The position numbers and the translations under genes are program-made. From Liolophura sinensis (lineage: Eukaryota > Mollusca > Polyplacophora > Chitonida > Chitonidae), in contig NC_088300.1 in the NCBI RefSeq assembly GCF_032854445.1, positions 53,048,984-53,112,983 on the forward strand: 64,000 nt of DNA, given 5' to 3'. The notes below the pieces were generated by a model, which was given only the letters and a program-made list of their open reading frames with translations, searched no databases and was not told where the DNA came from. This document shows positions 21,422 through 35,400 of this stretch, piece by piece (the stretch's first letter is position 1; each line of letters begins with the position of its first letter).

Positions 21422-23848
21422 GTTTTAGAGATTCGGCTTTGGACTACGCCCGGCTTAAAATCCCGTTCTCATTTAGGGGTAAGCAGGGTTACCTGACTCT
21501 AGCAGAGAGAGGGTGATGTTTGGCTGCACCTCTGCAATCCCTTCCCCCACAACCCCCTGCAGTACGGCGGGTAGACAGGCCATAATATCCAGCTGCTGAC
21601 AAACTACTAAATGCACCATGGCTTAAAATTCACATTAGTGGTTTTACCCTGATTAGTTGTTCCATTTTGCTTTTATGCCGACTCTAAATGATTCAGCTAA
21701 GTACATTTGGCATATATATCCTCCAATATATATGTTCCGAACAGAAGCGGTGTAAGAGTAAACAAAGATACTTAAGAAATTTGGTTTTGGGATAGACTAT
21801 GGTCTTTTGAGAAAAAAAAAAGGTTTGTATTCAAAGATAATCTTAGTTTGCGGGTTTCTAAACGTGTTCGTCCCTGTAAAGAGAGACATTAAGAAGGCAG
21901 GCAGCATATGCTATAATTGCGCAATTAACTTTTCGTCACTGTGACTCCACTCTCCAAATACCGGAGGTTTTGGGTAGAATTCCCATTTCGCTAACAGCGC
22001 TGCATAATAGCTTCCTTCCCGCACAACAGTGTGTCTCTTTCGGGAGAAGAAAGTTCTTCGAAATAAAAAAAAGCAAGAGAAAATAATAGTTTTACGCCCC
22101 CCCCCCCAAAAAAAAAACGTAAACTGCACAAAAGAGCGTTCTCGAAACCTTTCGAATTCCTCTCTATTGATAACTCAGTGGAAAGTATGTCCATGATTCA
22201 ACCAAAGGAGATATTCGCATTGATCTTTCTTATGAACATGGCGTAGAAATTTGACCAAAAACTCGTTGAAACTGAAATGATCTGAAAACACTGTATATCA
22301 TTGAGTTTGGGCGATTTAAAATGTTGGAGAAAGAATTCAAAGTTTTCTCCAGAAGCAAGGCGGTAACGTTGTATAATGAAAAACAGATAACGCGTTGAAA
22401 AGCTTTCGTCTACAAATCTGCGATATTTTTACCCTTTCCCTACTACATTTTCCAGGTCTTTCATTATTCGCAGAGAAACCTTATAAATTGAGACTTCTCG
22501 ACTTTTGTGTAAATTACACCCCTATTTTCTTAGCGAAAGTTGATTGGTTTTCGGCCCTGCCAAAGTAAACCGGGTTTCAGGTTTAATGAGATGTGTTTGT
22601 TTTGAAAGAGAACAAAGGCGTCGAACAAGTCATTCCTTCTCTCACCGGAGTGGATTGCTTAGCACTCCAGGGAAGGTCCTAGTTACCGTAACAGATGCTG
22701 TTAACTATAACCCCAGCCCAATCACTGCAGTTCGAAGACAGCCTACAGCTTTATTACTGCGCGTTTGTTGTGATGGACATTTGCCTCGTGCTTCCTTGAG
22801 CTGATAAGGCATTTATCATATGGTTTTCTATTTAGGCTGATAACGCGCACAGCGCGTCAAGAAGGGAATACAAGGTTCAGCGTATCCCAAGAGAGGAGAA
22901 CGGGGAGAAAATCTCGCGGCTGTCCGATTGACAAACCCAGAAATCTCAAGCTGCATTTCGAAACTCCGTCATCGTTGCATTGAAGAACTTGTATCGCGGA
23001 TGCCGTTAGGGAAAAGTAACACCAAGAGCAGGACAGGAGATGCTAAATGCTGGCAGGAGGCCAAACTCCCATCCACTGGATCATCTGTGAACTATTATTC
23101 AAACGCTGACAAGATTGAGGTCCTAGCACTCACATAAAGTCAGACGCCAGATGCAGCGCAGAGAAATACCGGCGAATCAATTACACGCGGCTAAATGCTA
23201 AGGATGTAAGTAAAATCTCCAGCTGTCTTTTGGAATAACTGACAGTCACCTACCCTGTACAACGGTAAATGCCATCATTCTGAAACAAACTAACTACCGC
23301 GAAGTGAGGTTTTGGAGATTTGTAGGCAATACCGTCCATATAGGAATATACATGTGTGTATCAACTGAGGGCGATCAACAAAGCGTCTGATAAAGAATGG
23401 TCTCGGTCACAAATTTCCAGTCTACACAAGTAAGTTCAGGCGTAGAAACACACCATTCTCTAATGTTTCGGTGCACTGCTTATTAACTACTTCTTTGCAT
23501 CATTCAAGTAACGCTACTCGTTACAGAAACAGAAGTATGCTAAGAAAAGAACACAAAGCACACAGCTTGGACAGAGCGGTTTCTTTAAAAGAGTAAATTA
23601 TCTTACATGATCTTGTATTATGGCACCATTAACCAGGCTACAGATAATCCGTTACGTGAGTAAGTTCAACAAGAGTAATGATAAATCCGACAGCTCGCCG
23701 GTAATGGTTTCAGTTCAAATGGCAGCCCAAGTTGACAGCTTGACAAGTGAAGTGAATGTGAACACAGCAAGTTCAAAACATGGTAGTTTTACCAAATCAA
23801 AAAAATCAAGCATAATGTCAACATCTTCACAACATGTTTATCAAGCCC
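21422..23848. other. 5' flank of the peptidase gene, no gene recognised
   Basis: The sequence upstream of exon 1 should contain the promoter and 5' UTR, but no convincing TATA box or initiator could be placed. It holds a C11/A10 run near 22097-22117 and only short open frames without family features. 22.5-23.2 kb is somewhat less AT-rich, with no identifiable coding sequence. Confidence 0.4.
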
Positions 23849-24612
23849 AAGAAGTTTCATGAACATATCGTGAAAACTTTAACAACAGCTGACCCCAAAA
23901 AAAACTTACAGCGAGTTAAAAATGCAAATAACCCTAATTATTCAAAATGAGCAAATCCCCAAATCTTGTTCACCATTCCTACCAAGTTTCATAAAGACGA
24001 TGTGAAAACTGTTGGAACGTCTGACCCAAGCATAAAACCTTACCCTGGCTAACAAAACTGAATAGTACTGATTAAGATAGGATGGCAAAATATCTCATAA
24101 TAAAAAGTCAAATACCTGATAATTAGAATAAAAATACAAATATACCTAATTATTTAAAATTATTTATTTCATGAAGTCTTCAATCCATACTAATCGTCCA
24201 CACCAAGTTTCAGCAAGATGATGTAAAACACTGTGTCAACAGCTGACCCAAACAAAAAACTTTACCCTGGCCCATAATAGTACTGGGTAAAATGGCTAAG
24301 CCCAAAAGTTGATAATTTGAATAAACATACCTAATTATTTAAAATCATTTATTTGATGGCGTCTTTAAGGTATGCCCATAGTCCCCACCAAGTTCCAGCA
24401 AGATTTCGTAAATACTGTGGCAACAGTTTTGACAAACAAAAAACCTTTACCTTAAGTCCAAAACCTGATAATTTGAATAAAAAGGCAAACATTCCCAATT
24501 TATAATCAAAATGAGTAAATGTTCAAATCATGTTCATCATTCCCACTAAGTTTCACAAAGGTGATGTGAAAAATGTGAAACTAGCAGACCCAATAATAAA
24601 ACTTTACTCACA
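23849..24612 (+). repeat. Five degenerate copies of a ~65-bp motif in direct order
   Basis: A motif of the form CCAAGTTTCAtnAAGATgATGTgAAAACTGTG ... ACAGCTGACCCAAACAAAAAACTTTACC recurs near 23850, 23980, 24200, 24388 and 24540, with spacers containing TAATTATTTAAAAT. Copies are heavily diverged and spaced 130-220 bp. This is an old tandem or nested repeat; similar motifs are common in molluscan repetitive DNA. The last copy runs directly into the hexamer satellite. Confidence 0.75.
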
Positions 24613-24642
24613 TGACCCAAACAAAAAAGCTTACTCGGATAC

Positions 24643-25182
24643 CGACACCCACATCAACACCAACACTAACACTAACACTAACACTAACACTAACACCAAA
24701 ACCAACACCAACACTAACACTAACACTAACGCTAACACTAACACTAACACTAACACCAACACCAACACCAACACTAACACCAACACTAACACCAAAACCA
24801 ACACCAACACTAACACTAAACCCACCACCAACAACAACACTAACACTAACTTCAACACCAACACTTACACTAACAACAACACTAACACCAACACTAACAC
24901 CAACACTAACACCAACACTAACACCAACACTACCACTACCACCAACACCAACAATAACACTAACACCAACACCAACACCAACACCAACACCAACACCAAC
25001 ACCAACACCAACACTAACACTAAACCCACCACCAACAACAACACTAACACTAACTTCAACACCAACACCAACAATAACACCAACACCAACACTAACATCA
25101 ACACCAACAATAACACTAAACCCAACAACAACACTAACACTAACTTCAACACCAACACCAATATCAACACTAACACCACTTT
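24643..25182 (+). repeat. Hexamer satellite (TAACAC/CAACAC)n, ~90 units
   Basis: About 540 bp of ACACTA/ACACCA hexamers. On the opposite strand the unit is TTAGTG/TTGGTG, one base from the animal telomere unit TTAGGG. From 24655 to 25204 the plus strand has a single G (24731). Higher-order structure is visible: an AAACCCacCAACAACAAC..TTCAACACC block recurs with CCC at 24821, 25025 and 25121, at offsets of 204 and 96 bp, both multiples of 12. The hexamer period leaves several frames open on both strands (Asn-Thr, Thr-Pro/Leu, Val-Ser/Gly), so the long open frames here are artefacts. Confidence 0.95.
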
Positions 25183-25204
25183 TCCCACACACCCACAATA
25201 TCTC

Positions 25205-28000
25205 GCCTTACTTCGTAACGACCAGCTAAAAATTGTTGACATGCCCGTTGGTTTCCCACATGGCTGTCTATCGGTAGAAAACTTTGTGGCAATATGAACT
25301 GTGCGAGTTGAGGAGAAATGTAATCTAAAGCTAAGAGTAAATGACACACACCTGGGAGCACGGTGACCTTGACTTGTGTGCAGCTCAGAAATAGAACGGG
25401 ATAAAATGCTACAAATCAGAATAGCTATTGTTACGGGCATCTATTGTTACCGTAGAGGAAGTCTGTCAGTCATGTGATAAAGCAGTGACATAATATAACA
25501 CATCCCAATATACGAAGACAGGTACAGCGTTAATACCTCTATTGTTTCTGTAAGCACATCACTGCTCAGTTGTCTACAGGAGCAAGCATACAGAGAGGTG
25601 AGACATATGAACCTGTGCAAAATGAATGCGAAAACACATGCAAATGTCTGAATAAGGACACTTCATATTTGAACTTACAACAGAGAGGATTTTAAATTAT
25701 GAAGGAACATGTTCTTTCCACATGACTTTTGTGCGTTAGCTTTATACTGTATATCGATTTCTATGTTCTATATATTGAGCACATATTCTTCTAATAAGGC
25801 GACATAAAATGGTTTCTAAATGAAAAATCATTTACACAGTGTGACGCTTGGTATAGTCACACATCTGTTCTTTAGAGAAAAAGACTTTTTCTCACACCAA
25901 ATGAACTATTGTGAAACTTTCCTTTTATGGTTCGGTAAATGTTTCATAGCTATCGGAAGTTGGCATTTGAGCTGTCTCCATGGAGGACGGGATTATCGCC
26001 AACAGGACAATTATGTATGGATAGCGGCTCGGAAAATCAAATATAACTGTCTGAGTTTGAGATTTCACGCAGGCCGTCAAATCCAATCAGTCTTAGCGTG
26101 ACAAGACCCTCCAGCTCAACGATGAAACATTAATGCTTTTATTGGCTGAAGCCTATCGGCCTCGAAACGTTGTCATTGTAAATTAGACTTGTTAGTGGGT
26201 ATATCTTCGAACCGAATACAAAAAGGTCTACTTGAATTTACCGTTGAGAATATAAAAATCATAGCAATCGTGATTCAATGCCGTAACGATGACAAGTTCT
26301 ATTAGCATACTTCAACATTCTTTATTATTACACCATAAATGCAAAAAGTGTACATGATAGATAACTCAATTATACTGAACGTCATCTATTATATATGTAA
26401 TTCTGCGAGCAGTCGACTCAAGTTCTCACTAAACAGACTTATAGCCTCTAACCCGAAAACGGATCATATCCTTATGACTCTAAAATGTTTTATTGTTGAT
26501 GCGAACCATATTTTAAGATGAATCGGCATCTTTACACAGGAATCTTACTTTCAGAATAGGACAGCTATTAAGCAAGCTACCTTAAACAGCGATCATTCTG
26601 GGAATCTTCTGTTCATAAAATGTTTAGGTTAACTGGGGTAATGTTATTTATATTTGCTCTCCAATAAATGCAAAAAGTAAATCAAAAAGTAAGCAATCTA
26701 TAAGTCTTTAATAATATTGATTGTGTTCCCCTCAGGAAATGTTGTCAACTCCACATGGGCTTCATCATAGATTAATGCTTGTATGCGATGGTACAGAAAC
26801 AAAATATAGGGAACACGTCTGTCTAAACATTGGATATGACTTCATAAACTAGCACAACCATTCATCATACACTGTACATGAGTATCAATCCAGTTTGAAC
26901 TCACATGAAAGTTGGCCTCCTTGAACAAAGTCACCACGTGCCTAACGAATAACCATTTTAATATACGGCGCACAAATTCCAAACTCAAATCAATCGAATT
27001 ATAAGACTTTTGAGATGTTCTGTTCCGTTAAGATTTGTTATCAAATCTGTTTAAAGGATCTTCCCAGAAGGGTGGAACGAGAATATTGAATTGGGCGGTT
27101 CTCAGATGACAGTGACACAAAAGCAGGGTTTAGAGTGTTTTAGGAGCCGGGGTAACTTCACTGAGCCTTGGGGACGTTCAGACATGATGTACATTCAAAT
27201 AGACCCTGGGAAACGACGACAATGCGCTTAACAAGAAGAAACCTTTGACAATACATTGAGAAAGGTGAGCACGACCTTCTCTTCATGATAAAGAGTAACA
27301 CTCAAGAATACATATGTTTAAGCTTACAGAAACATTATAAAATTGCATAACATGTGCTGTCTTGACGATTTGGTTGGTTTTATATGTAGCGTGAAATACT
27401 CTCAAGAGGTTTTCCGGGAAATCAACATAGTGACTCTTCAACACAGAAGAACTCTGCATCGACATCTGAGGGCAGCTGTTTTGGTAAAGTGTGCACCTAC
27501 ACAGAAACGTGTTAAAGGGGCAGTTCTTCGTCCTATTATGGACATAGACGCGCGGTCGGACAAGAATTACAAAACGTGTTTATCTCACTCCATTTTTTTA
27601 CCAATGCAGGAGTAACACACAGTCTGTAGCCCCTCCGCCCCCAAAACCCCCCACAAAATAAAAAAACAACAAATAAAAAACCAAACAAACAAGAAAAATA
27701 AATATTCAGTTTTAATCAAGGAATTTGGGAGGCATTCTCCATATAATTTTCTCAGTGATAGCCACACCGCTATATTGAGAACGTGATGACCGTGGTCAGA
27801 TAGACAACTTGCTCATTCGGACACGCAGGGAGAGGTCAGTGCGGTCAAGTGATGTGTAAAACTGGACTTCCGCCTGATATGGTCTGAGTCAAGGGCAGTC
27901 AGAAGCAATGAACCCTAATTTAATCTACACTTCACAAGTTATTTCACACCTCATCACAACCTTATTCACAGGACAATAATCGCGTTGGGCAAACTCTCCA
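25205..28000. other. No gene recognised
   Basis: AT-rich sequence with short open frames only and no splice-supported exon. Near 26140-26166 there is GAAGCCTATCGGCCTCGAAACG, a hairpin-prone motif of a kind seen in many animal repeats, but its family cannot be named. Confidence 0.4.
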
Positions 28001-28317
28001 GAAGATATCACGTCGACGGTGACCTTTGACCTACTTCCGCGGACGAATATGACCAGTGCCAGATGTGGCTGCCATTCCTTCACGGCCTTAACACATTTAG
28101 TACGATCAAAGGTGTCAATAATCGAAACTCTACAACAAAGACACGGTTCTGTGGTAAAAGTTGCCAGTAATAACATCTCTTCTACTCGACACGAATTCCC
28201 AGCTTGGATATCGGCGTAGGCTGGGGGCATTCTACAACACAGCCCTGGCTGAAATGTTAAAGATGGACCAATATCACGCACTTCATTCTCCAAGAACTGA
28301 GAGGGATGTAAATACAA
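27925..28317 (-). other. Coding-like open frame of 130 codons, unassigned
   Basis: The open frame has less AT-biased codons than its surroundings and contains KCVKAVKEWQPHLALVIFV and DVISSGEFAQRDYCPVNK. I recognise no domain. It has no obvious first-exon or donor structure. It could be a dispersed repeat fragment, a retroelement remnant or a chance frame. Confidence 0.25.
28020..28032 (-). promoter_or_regulatory. Perfect DR1 nuclear-receptor-type half-site pair
   Basis: TGACCTTTGACCT on the plus strand equals AGGTCAAAGGTCA on the minus strand, the consensus DR1 bound by HNF4 or RXR heterodimers in animals. Function here is unproven: the site lies within the coding-like frame 27925-28317 and is not near a known promoter. 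Confidence 0.3.
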
Positions 28318-31300
28318 AGACGCTTATTATCCAGTATCAGTGATTTGATCCAATAAAAGAGCCAGTCTGCAAGTGGTAGGGACTTCCAATGGATCATGTG
28401 AACCTTCTGTTCTCAGCCAAAATTAGTAATCTGTTTTGCCACAGGCTAATGTTTTTGCTTTGGGCTTATGAAACAGGAACAAGATGAAATGCTCAAAATA
28501 CTTGCTGACATTAGCAAAAAAAAGTAGACCGGTTAACGTGGAAATCTATGGTGTGCACATTGCTTTTACTAAATCAATAGCTGTTACGCAGCAAAAAAAT
28601 CTAGTGTCTGCCGAAAAGCCTGACCTAGCAGTCATGGTCGGTGGGTTTACATGTGGGGTTTGTGATTTTGCAAGTCCCCTTTCCTCTCACTGCCAAAAAA
28701 CTGGAAAATGAAACTATACTTTACTTTCTGTGGAAATGACATTAACTGGCGTGGCAAGAGAGAGTTCCTTAAAGACAATACATTGAGACAAATAATGTGA
28801 TTTTCCTACAGACTTGCACGATGAATTGGACAGGGTGAAATCGCAGGGACTACATTTGTATCCAGTGCTATGTATAGCCAGTGCAAATTATATCACCGCA
28901 GGTCCCACATTTCTCCGACTCGAATGCTACTAACAGAACCATTCTTTGGCAACCTTCATAAATATTGGCAGGGTCGTAACACAGTTGTAATAGCCTACGC
29001 CAAAAGTAAACAGTTTTCAAAGTTTTCCTGGCATCTCATCAATAATCTTTTCTTTTGTTTTCCGGGTAAATATTACGTGAAACATAATATCCTAATTGTC
29101 AGCAAACACAAGGACATTTCCATTGACAAGGAGTATAGATAGAAAGTAGACTAAAAGGGTAAACGCTACACCAACATGACAACACCGCCACATGCAACAG
29201 ACGCATCGATTTCTTAGTAGGAACCTCAAAGAAAAACAGGGTAAGTATAAATTGCCCATTGTGGCGAATGTCTAACGCCAATGTCAGTTGCTGGAAGTGG
29301 TGGAGTATTGGATTCCAATACGGAGAATCTAATTTATAGGACTATTTTTAGTTGAAACATATTTTCGTTTCTGACTAGGATAACAATGAAGGTCAGTGTT
29401 ATCTGTGGAACACACAAATCTCTGTTAGTGGAATAACACAACGCGTGATTGGTACTCCAGCGATGAGTGCAGGAGCCAAGGGACCCATTTATCCAGTTAG
29501 CTGAAGCGATAAACTGATTCATCCTGTTCAATGTTAAAACACACATTGGTATGAAGGGATGAAATTAAACGAAAAACATGTAACAGTGGGCGTACTTCAG
29601 TTTGTCACTTGACGTCACTGCATCTCACAATATCAAGGTATACTCTACTTTTAAACACTTTTTCACACGTTCACCTAATGTTGTTTTGAGCATATTTTGA
29701 AAGCATTTCTCTGCTTCATAGATTGAAAAAGAATTATATTTTCTGTGAACATAAATGATAGCCAAAATGAATAAATTGCATTGGAAAGTTGTTCGTAAAC
29801 ATGCGTAAGGTTTAAGAAATAATTTAAACTTTGATATAAGGCATCATAAGGCTTCCAAACAAGCAATAGGTAACCAGAAGGTATGGCGAAATATTCGATG
29901 TCAGTTCATTTACTTTTTCCATCATATCAGTAAGGAAGAGTGCTACTCTGGGTTTATCTAGTAGCTTCTATGGCGTGAGTCTAGATAAATACAAGATAAT
30001 ACCCTTCTCTATAATTACTGAACTAATCGAATCGTTGACAGCTTGTGCTGCTTATTTGGCACCTGTAAAGCTTGGATCACGATTCTGACTGACCCACCGC
30101 GAGATTCTTCGTGATTAGTGTCACGCTGTACAAAAGGGAATTAATCCTGAATGCGGGTGCACTCATTGATAATTGGGCTACTTTAATTAGTACATCACTA
30201 GCAAATCTGCGTTGGATAAAAATCACAGATAAGCTGACAACAAGATTACTCTAACGGAGACATAACGTTCACAGGTGTACTACTCTACCTCCAGGTTCAG
30301 TGGCAAGAATTTTTTAATGCACAATTGATGCCTTTCACTCCAATCACCAATGGGAGCTCTGACCAATAATTCTGGACTGATGGTACAGTCAAATAATCCG
30401 CCATCATGATATCGTGTCACTAAAATGAGACTAATGAGATAAGGAGATTAAGGGATATTGAATTAATAATATATGTTCATCATTGCATTATCATTTGCCA
30501 ACCATTACACTGTCATAGCTGTTCACGGTTTAATCTATATGATGTAGTCTTTTGTAATATAGATGATAACCAACAGATTCCAGTACTCACTGCTTTCAGC
30601 ATTATAGAGAAATATACCAGGGGATATTATATACCAATAGAAACAGAAGGTGAGTCCAACATGATCCAACAACCGAAATCAACCAGATCTACCAAAATAT
30701 CCATCAGACCGAGAAACTCCATTCTCACTTTGTAATGTGAAATATAGCAGTATAACATAATGTTCTAAATGCGCTTAAGTACATCTTTTCAATGCTTTAG
30801 CCATCAGGAAACCTTTAACATTGGCTTCCTGAACAGGATACCTGTCACACAAATCACCTGTGGTCTTCATTAAGTCTGTGTTATCAGGGAAACGTTTTCA
30901 GCCATAGCCGACCATCTGTTGTCCACTTTAAACCATCTTGTCAAGAGAATGAGGAAACTTCTGATCAATAACAATAACTGGCACGGAAGTTCAAAGGCCG
31001 GTGCACGAGTCATGGGCTGTTGGCAAGGATATTAATATTCCGCTACCAAACGATCTCACATAATTGCACGTCATTATTTCAGCTCAATTAAGGCTCTGCG
31101 CTAAAATAGCTGATGGTGAGCGATTAGAACGTGCAGCTGGATCTCCGCCTGCAACAAATATTCGCCAGTTTCATAACAAGCAGGTTAGTCAATAATTTAT
31201 CAAGAAACGTTTTGGAGCACACTGCCTCGAGATTTAAACAGGCCTTCGGTTTCATTGCAAAGTATATCACATAAAATCTCGGTTATCAAATGCTAGTGAT

Positions 31301-32429
31301 TTCACTCACGAATCCATTGATTAAGCTAGTCAAAATACAATTCGATGTTTTGATCATTCGGTCGTTTCACTTCTTGCGAAAAGAAAATTAAGAAAAAGGG
31401 AGGACACAGTAACAGCTTCGTTCAAAAAACTTAACCGTATGCTAAATTTGGTTTTCATCAAATTCTCTTTTTCTTGTCCATGGTTGGTGAACTTCTGGTT
31501 TTTTCCTTTTTTTTTTCGTTATTTCTTCCTGTTGTAGCTTGTAAGTTAAGCTCGGTTACTAACGTATACATCATATACACATTCATTTTGTTTCAACGAC
31601 AATGTGCTTCAGACAAAGAATATGAACACAGTTAAATGGCAGTTTAACAAAATGTCGTGTATAATTCCTATAACGGAAATGATATTGAAACCACGCACAA
31701 GCCTACAATATTATACGCCACTTAATTTTCCCAATGAACACTTAGACTCCCGTCTAGGTGACATACTCGGCCAGGTTATGTTCATTTCATCTGTCAAAGA
31801 TCCCTGCAGATGAACATTTTAACTTGTGTGCTAGTTATAGTTAAGGGTTTCCAAATCTTTCCAAGAAGTTCTCACCATGTAGAGAATGCCGACAGACATG
31901 TCGGATGAGCTACATAAAGATGTCTTGTTGTGAATAAACAGTTTTACCTTTTGGCACCATGCTATAATTTGAACCTTCTTTTCCAGACTCAGAATGAGCA
32001 ATAATCCGTGTTACGAGTAAAAATGCAGAGTTATTTCCGAGTTAGCCCAATAAACTTTGCCGGGTTTGTTGACTTAAGGGGAAATGAGGCATGTAAGTAA
32101 TCTGCCACAATTCCAGCTTAATTCAGAAGCTTACAAAAAACTTACAACACTGATCAATACAGGTTTGTCTAGGCAAGTACAATAGAAACTTAACGAAACG
32201 TCCGCACGAGTAGAAGTTACTTTTCAGCATCTTGAACTGGATTCGGTTTCAAAGCGTTATCTTCACTGTATACATAGCAAAACATGGTTCTTATAGGCCA
32301 ACAATTCGATAAACAGATCGAATCAACATATCAAATTTGAAAAATTGAAAAATGGACAGTATTCGGACTACTTGCAATGAGTGTTTGAGGGGGTCTGATT
32401 TTATAACTGAGCACAGATATATAGCTTAC
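28318..32429. other. No gene recognised
   Basis: AT-rich non-coding sequence. Short open frames have no family features. A tiny ATG-to-donor candidate at 30590 (minus, four codons, GCA|GTGAGT) is too short to support. Confidence 0.4.
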
Positions 32430-32456
32430 CTCAGCCTTCTCTTCTGTATATTCCAT
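32430..32456 (-). CDS. Candidate alternative first exon (MEYTEEKAE)
   Basis: ATG in a strong context (A at -3, G at +4) opens nine codons ending GAG|GTAAGC, phase 0. The phase and strand would allow splicing to peptidase exon 2 (19286). This is a candidate by splice logic only; ATG-to-donor frames of this size also arise by chance. Confidence 0.3.
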
Positions 32457-35400
32457 TATTTGACAGTGTGTTGTAAAAACTGGTAGTACAATCCAACGTG
32501 AGAGTATTCCACGGTGTTTACGTACTGTCGGTGAATCGTCAGGACACATGCCTCTAAACAACCATACTCCTCTAGAGACCGAGGACTACCCTTATGCCGC
32601 AAACCTCTTTAATAAGAGATGAACGTTATTGATATCTCCTACTATTGTCCTCATACAAGCCACGCCATAAATAAGGAATGGCGAACAGCCATCACTCCAA
32701 ACCTATCAATAGGGCCTTCGGGACTATGCTAGATTCTTGACCACAACTCGAACTACGCAGCATGCTCCCTCCTGTATTTCTGAAAGAATCATTACTGGCG
32801 CCTTCAATGAAACTGGACTGGGATCACAGGCTTTTATACTTAGAAGGTCGCGGCTCTAACCAAGTCGTGCTCTCCTCAAGAGGCTCTGTGGCAGAAAAGG
32901 ACTTTTCGACGTCTTCAGCAAACATCTGGTAGATTATCTGTCCTGAAAATTCTGCGGGCAGTGTTGGCAAAATATCTTTGAGTGTGTGCAACGGTCCAAA
33001 GCGAAGTTGGTGACCCAAAGGAATGCGATTGGTTGGTCAGATCCGACAACTGCTGATTCGTTCAGCGAGGAAACTGCAGGGTTTATAGTTGATATGCATT
33101 TGTGGGTTTGTCGGGCATTATTAAGCCGTGGGGGTCGATGAGACACCCACAAAACCCGGGAGACACATTTGTTGTAATTGTTGAAATCTTCACGGGCGAT
33201 TTATTCATTCGATGTGGCTCTTAATTTTGACGTTTGCATAATATACCGATTCGCTGTTTAATCGGCTTGAGATGGGTTATAGGTTTATAGCAGAAAATCG
33301 CCTATAACAAACTAAGAGTGACTGTTCGTTTGCCAATTGCTTGGATTACACACATTCGCTATAGTCCATTTAGCTATATTCGTATAAGCACATAAAATGG
33401 CATTGATGAAGCCACTAAAATTTTGAAGACACGTGTAGTTTGTTTGCACGGTTTCCGTCTTCGGAAGTTCCTTTGGGAAAGCCCCGACTTTCAGAAGAGA
33501 CAACCCTTCCTGACTACCACAGAGACAATTGAAGAAACACTTGGTACGTGAGTCGAATACAGTACAGCGTTTATCAATGTTTCACATCGCGATTAGCGTG
33601 GGAAGAGCCTTATCATGAGCAACCGTTATCTTCCTGGATTATAGAGTGGCACTAATGCAATATAGGAATAAACCTTAACGGCGGAAGCTTTGAAAGGTAT
33701 AGTATACCTCATAAATAAAATATGTCAAATAAAATAGTCTGTTCTTTGTGAAATACATGTAATAATCTACCACACTGTGTAAACGTCACAAGAAACGAAG
33801 AGATGTTTTATTGCACTAAAACTTGATATAGATTTCTTGTGAAATGGCCAGATGCTCTTCATAAATTTTGCGCCTGGAAACAGCGTTCGTTCGACATGAT
33901 GGTAAATAATAATTCGTGTCATGTTCTTGGCATTTTATTCGTCAAGTCGTGGTAGCCAAAATAAATGTAGAAAATAAAGGATGCTATAGACCGGATCCCT
34001 TTTACATGGTTTCCTTGAAGATGTCAAAGCTCACTGAAATTAATCTTCGGCCAAACATTTATAATGAACTCCTTTTCCTAAAAATGTCAGCAAAGCTAAA
34101 ATGAACCATGTTATTACACACAGAATCTGCAATATGTTTTGCACCACCTTATTCGGAAGGTTAACAAGCCAAAAAACGTCCAAAAATTCATTCATTATCA
34201 AGTATAAACAGTCACTTTTGTTTACAACAAACATCATCAATGATACTAGTTTTACAAACTTATAAATAACTACGTCTAAATAAATAAATAGTCTATGAAT
34301 AAATAAAACAAAACCCAACACTGAGATACATAAACTGCCTACAAATAGCACAACTGACTCCGATTTCCCTGTTCGAATAAAGCTCTTACAGGAATTTTTG
34401 CAAACATAACGTCTTTTTGAAAAAAAAAATTAGATCTTAGTGTCAAAACAAACTACCTATGGTTTCCATGAAACAGCCGAGGGACTGAGCCAACTGATAA
34501 TCTTGTCCACCAGTCTACAACCCACCTGCTGCTGTCCATAGGAGCTTCACGCCCCGTATAACAGGTTACATTGCCTGATTTCTCAAGCGTTAGGCTTATT
34601 TTGTCTGGTATTTGTCAGGTGTCATGTGCGTTTGTCTCCTTTGTGGGCAATATTTTACTATTATTTACACCAAATACTTTCTACCTACACGTCTTACCGG
34701 CGACATAAGCCAGTAGTAGAACATGGACAGAGATATAGAGTTTATGGTAAGATGGAGATATTTTCTTTTGGTTATCTCGTTATCTTTGGACAACGAAAAA
34801 TCTTTTAAAATCTTTTTAAGATTAACTGTATGTTACTATTTTGCAGAAACCGTCCTGATATGAACATGTTTTAGCAGTTATCATAACAGGGTGTTTCTCT
34901 ATATCTTTTACTTATAAATTCTTTACTTTAGCTATTACCAGTCTTTGGCACATTTTCTGTAATAAACTAATATGATTGGGCCATCTTGCTTAGATGTGAT
35001 GCCATTGTTTCGCCAAAATGTTGCCTACATGTACTCACTATTTGATTTTTGCGAACAATAGGTATGAATGACCTAGTCCTTGGTATGTATTTAACTCCAC
35101 TTTAGACGCCTGCAGCGAGGAAATTCTGGTTAACCACATGTGGCAGAATTTTAAAATACAGCTTTGTATACCAACTTTTCCGCATGTTTGTGAATATTCT
35201 GGCAACCCGTTATCTGACTACCGTGGCATCGCCAATCTCTCCTATGCTCCACACGCCAAAGGCCGCGCAAACAATGTGTCATCATGAAATAATGGAGTCT
35301 GTCTGAAGAAAGCTTTTTGGATACAAAGCTGTATGCTGTATCGACCTGTGCCTCCAGTTGGTAGGATTTATAAGTGGTCTATGTATCTAGGATATCATTC

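Noticed and set aside
24530-25297. 255-codon open frame rich in Asn-Thr, and overlapping long frames on both strands
   Set aside because: The hexamer period (6 = two codons) without stop triplets keeps several frames open on both strands; the products are dipeptide repeats with no other features.
34690-34715. ATG with three codons before CCG|GTAAGA on the minus strand
   Set aside because: Frames this short before a donor are expected by chance; not listed as an exon.
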